Shown here: positions 61,714 to 64,000 of the stretch, piece by piece
Position numbering within the stretch: position 1 is the first letter of the stretch
Layout: every line of letters begins with the position of its first letter
Made by a program: the position numbers and the translations under genes
Notes under the pieces: model-generated
Seen by the model: only the letters and a program-made list of their open reading frames with translations
Told to the model about the DNA's origin: nothing
The model's database searches: none
Assembly (NCBI RefSeq): GCF_014205875.1
Contig: NZ_JACHEN010000007.1
Span: 1 to 64,000 of the forward strand
Reading direction: 5' to 3'
Length of the DNA: 64,000 nucleotides
From: Anaerosolibacter carboniphilus
GTDB lineage: Bacteria > Bacillota > Clostridia > Peptostreptococcales > Thermotaleaceae

Positions 61714-62343
61714 ATGGAACAAGCGCTAATATCAAAAAAGGAATTGCTGGAGCTGACAGGAATATCCTATGGGCAGTTGTATAGATGGAAAAGGAAGAAT
61801 CTCATCCCAGAGGACTGGTTTATCAGAAAATCTACATTTACAGGTCAAGAGACTTTCTTTCCTAAAGAAAAGATACTTGCCAGGATCGCTAAGATTAAAG
61901 ATATGAAAGACGATTTATCTCTGGACGATTTGGCGGACATTTTTTCACCAAATTTAGCTGAGATTATTTTGAAAAAACAGGAGCTTTTAGAACGCAATGT
62001 TGTTAGTAAAACGGCTGTAGAGGTTTATATAGAAAAGATGGGGGATACCGATAACTTTACCTTTGACAAAATCCTGTATGTGTATATACTAGATAAACTG
62101 CTTCAATCAGGAGAGATTAGTTTGGAAGAAGGAAAAAGCCTTTTACAAACAATGGCGGATAACTATAAGAAGTTTGAAGGAAAGCACTGCGAACTGATTT
62201 TTATACGCAAGATGGGGATCTCGACTTTCTTGCTGACATTGATTCCAAATGAGATTTATTTCGAAAGCAGTACAAAAATTGTTACCAGTCTTAATTTGGC
62301 AGATTGTATAGAAGAGTTGAAAATCAAGGTAGGTGCCTTATAG
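61714..62343 (+). CDS. yhbD: YhbD-like protein: MerR-type HTH plus DUF4004
   Basis: 209 residues; AAAGGAGAAA precedes ATG. N-terminal HTH: ISKKELLELTGISYGQLYRWKRKNLIPEDWFI. The DUF4004-like part continues with FFPKEKILARIAKIKDMKDDLSLDDLADIF. In Bacillus the homologous gene precedes the two bactofilin genes; here it lies between them. It probably regulates the operon through the dyad promoter at 60673. Confidence 0.85.
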   Translation: MEQALISKKELLELTGISYGQLYRWKRKNLIPEDWFIRKSTFTGQETFFPKEKILARIAKIKDMKDDLSLDDLADIFSPNLAEIILKKQELLERNVVSKTAVEVYIEKMGDTDNFTFDKILYVYILDKLLQSGEISLEEGKSLLQTMADNYKKFEGKHCELIFIRKMGISTFLLTLIPNEIYFESSTKIVTSLNLADCIEELKIKVGAL

Positions 62344-62355
62344 GAGGGATTCGTG

Positions 62356-63096
62356 ATGGAAAATAAAGAAAGACAGAATTTAAATCTGACTGGAAATGGA
62401 ACTGTAGCAGGCGGTGTATATAATAACGTAAAAATAATCGGTGAAGAGACAATTCATGGGGATGTTGACTGTATCAGCCTGAAATTAACAGGAACATGCG
62501 ATATTCGGGGGAATGTTCAGGCAAGAACGGCCAAATTAGTAGGTACTGCAGAGATTAAAGGGAATTTGAAAGCAGAAGAGCTTACAGTTGTTGGTAATAT
62601 TAATATCGACAATAATATTGTTGTGAAAGAATTAAAGATTACCGGTGAATCGAAAGTAAAGGGGAATGTCTTAGTAGAAAGAGTAAGTATATTCGGTTTT
62701 CTAGATATAGATGGCGAATGCACCACGGAAACCTTCATTGTAAAGGGACCTTTTAAAATTGGCGGACTGTTGAATGCTGGTAATGTTGATATAGAGATGC
62801 ACTCTAAATGTCATGTTAAGGAAATTGGGGGGGAACGGATCAACATTAGGCGAGGTACGGATATGCTCATCAAAAAAATTGTTAAATCTCTTTACATGCC
62901 GAGGGATTTTTATCTTGGGCAGCTTTTAACGGACAGCATTGAAGGCGATGAGATCTACCTTGAATACGTTAAAGTGAAAGTTGTGCGGGGAAACAACATC
63001 GAAATTGGTCCTGGCTGTGAAATTGACCTGATTGAATATAAGAATACCTTGAAACAGCATGAGTCTTCAAGTGTTGGAAGCAAAAGAAAGGTTTAA
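62356..63096 (+). CDS. Bactofilin-like polymer-forming protein, YhbF/BacF type
   Basis: About 246 residues from ATG 62356, after GGAGGGATTC; the ATG at 62353 is not excluded. It is a diverged copy of the protein at 60958: the helix repeats (HGDVDCISLKLTGTCDIRGNV, AEIKGNLKAEELTVVG) and C-terminal EIGGERINIRRG and YLEYVKVKVVRGNNIEIGPGCEIDLIEYK align throughout. The two probably copolymerise. Ends the operon. Confidence 0.88.
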   Translation: MENKERQNLNLTGNGTVAGGVYNNVKIIGEETIHGDVDCISLKLTGTCDIRGNVQARTAKLVGTAEIKGNLKAEELTVVGNINIDNNIVVKELKITGESKVKGNVLVERVSIFGFLDIDGECTTETFIVKGPFKIGGLLNAGNVDIEMHSKCHVKEIGGERINIRRGTDMLIKKIVKSLYMPRDFYLGQLLTDSIEGDEIYLEYVKVKVVRGNNIEIGPGCEIDLIEYKNTLKQHESSSVGSKRKV

Positions 63097-63200
63097 AAGG
63101 ATATGATTCTATGAACCTGTATTTTTTTCCTTCTTTTAAGACCATGGCGTAATGAATGTTGAAGACATTCAAAATATACTAAAATACAAAACAGAAAATC

Positions 63201-63209
63201 TGATATAAT
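63201..63209 (+). promoter_or_regulatory. Extended -10 promoter of the DUF2809-like gene
   Basis: TGATATAAT (TGnTATAAT) forms an extended -10 at 63201-63209, 26 bases before the start codon; no good -35 is seen, as is usual for this class. Confidence 0.5.
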
Positions 63210-63234
63210 GGTGAATAGGATTGGAGATGGGCCT

Positions 63235-63600
63235 ATGAAGATTAATAAAAAGTATTTATTTACTTTTTTGATTCTGCTGATAATCGAAATTATTATTGCA
63301 CTTTTTGTGAATGATACGATTATACGACCATTAGTTGGAGATATTTTGGTAGTTATTTTAATGTACACCTTTATAAGAGGATTCATATCAAAATCAATAA
63401 AGCTTTTACCTTTGTATCTATTCTTATTTGCTGCGGCAGTGGAAATGGCTCAATATTTTCACATTGTAGATTTATTGAACTTACGAGATAACAAATTAAT
63501 TTCTACAATTATCGGAACGACATTTGACCAGAAAGATATTTTGTGTTATCTAATTGCTGCTGTCATTTTGTTTATATGGGAGAAGCTAGAAAAAAGATAG
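63235..63600 (+). CDS. DUF2809-like small membrane protein
   Basis: 121 residues from ATG 63235; GGAGATGGG lies upstream. Four membrane segments (YLFTFLILLIIEIIIALFV, VGDILVVILMYTFIRGFI, LLPLYLFLFAAAVEMAQYF, DILCYLIAAVILFIWEKL). The FAxAVEMAQYF and DxLCY motifs are typical of DUF2809, whose function is unknown. Confidence 0.82.
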   Translation: MKINKKYLFTFLILLIIEIIIALFVNDTIIRPLVGDILVVILMYTFIRGFISKSIKLLPLYLFLFAAAVEMAQYFHIVDLLNLRDNKLISTIIGTTFDQKDILCYLIAAVILFIWEKLEKR

Positions 63601-63639
63601 GTATATATCCATTAAATGAAAAGTCATAATTTAGTATTA

Positions 63640-63736
63640 AGGTGTGTGTCCGATTCTTTGGTCCGAATAAGGTTGAGACCCGGCCAACAACATGCCCATA
63701 TAGGGATGAGCAAACCACCCGCTTTACGGGTGGTTA
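63640..63736 (+). mobile_element. Possible solo right end / guide-RNA scaffold of an IS200/IS605 element
   Basis: The segment GGTTGAGACCCGGCC, a spacer, then the hairpin AACCACCCG/CGGGTGGTT (63713-63721, 63727-63735) resembles the structured 3' end of IS605-type elements, where the omega RNA of TnpB lies. No tnpA or tnpB frame is present. Recognised from memory of such ends, without comparison. Confidence 0.38.
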
Positions 63737-63836
63737 TGATTTTAAATTATGGAAGTGTATTTGTATCAGAGCGCATTCTTTGAAATGAAAGCTTTTGTTG
63801 CTGTTTAGTTTAAAATGCTGCTATTTTCACCGTTTT

Positions 63837-64000
63837 TTATTTCACCTCAAAATCACATGTTACAACAGAGGTAATTTCTTTTTCTATGGAAGTAGTGTCA
63901 TTAATGCCATAATCTGATATCTCATCGGAATACAAAGGTGTTATTTGAAATACGCCTACATTGGCTGAGCTTAACTTTCCTACCTTATTGCCTGTAGTTG
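63837..64000 (-). CDS. C-terminal end of an unidentified minus-strand protein, cut by the window edge
   Basis: On the minus strand an open frame enters from beyond 64000 and stops at 63837. It reads TTGNKVGKLSSANVGVFQIT ... TSVVTCDFEVK over 54 codons with no internal stop. Beta-rich and unremarkable; family not recognised. Confidence 0.5.
   Translation of the reverse strand, partial: TTGNKVGKLSSANVGVFQITPLYSDEISDYGINDTTSIEKEITSVVTCDFEVK

Overview
The window comes from a low-GC, Gram-positive anaerobe, most likely a spore-forming member of the Clostridia. The evidence is AT-rich DNA, strong AGGAGG ribosome-binding sites, frequent GTG/TTG starts, U-tailed terminators, a preQ1-I riboswitch, PTS and TRAP sugar systems, a CgeB-like glycosyltransferase and YhbD/bactofilin genes. 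I cannot name the species. No rRNA, tRNA, CRISPR array or intact transposase was seen.

Layout. 1-9840: a LacI-type regulator with two matching operators, then one long operon: TRAP transporter (DctP, DctQ, DctM), acyl esterase, RraA-like aldolase, split UxaA-type dehydratase, SDR dehydrogenase and UxaC-type uronate isomerase. Two enolase-superfamily acid-sugar dehydratases follow (9972-12251). Together they look like a pathway for an acylated uronic or aldonic acid. 12435-17221: TetR regulator, rifamycin-phosphotransferase-like enzyme and MFS exporter. 17222-21023: scattered small genes, gene remnants and repeats. 21200-24911: TetR regulator plus a MacB-like ABC exporter. 25084-27824: preQ1 riboswitch followed by queD, queE, folE and queC. 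28088-37402: unrelated single genes (DinB-like, VanY-like, AraC/GyrI, class C serine hydrolase, alpha/beta hydrolase, HAD phosphatase, MFS, DeoR) separated by repeats. 38082-41922: short UvrA-like protein and an HD-GYP protein.

42105-48342 is the most unusual part: a surface- or spore-glycan cluster with a Gfo/Idh/MocA oxidoreductase, FemAB-like acyltransferase, broken WbqC, CgeB-like glycosyltransferase, an LpxC homologue with every catalytic residue, a DegT aminotransferase and a broken ATP-grasp gene. Oxidoreductase plus DegT plus LpxC resembles the GnnA/GnnB/LpxC route to 3-amino-glucosamine lipid A, which is unexpected in an apparently monoderm bacterium.

48566-52598: L,D-transpeptidase, UbiD decarboxylase, GNAT. 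52857-59199: PRD regulator, ascorbate-type PTS (EIIA, EIIC, EIIB) and a split transketolase, with none of the usual ascorbate-degrading enzymes. 59337-64000: GNAT/HxlR divergent pair, a bactofilin-YhbD-bactofilin operon behind a dyad-containing promoter, a DUF2809-like membrane protein, a possible IS200/IS605 right end and the 3' end of a minus-strand gene cut by the window edge.

Gene decay is frequent (WbqC, ATP-grasp, B3/4, AHSA1, alpha/beta hydrolase and MerR fragments), and several intergenic repeat and terminator families recur. All functions are inferred from reading the sequence; no database search was run.
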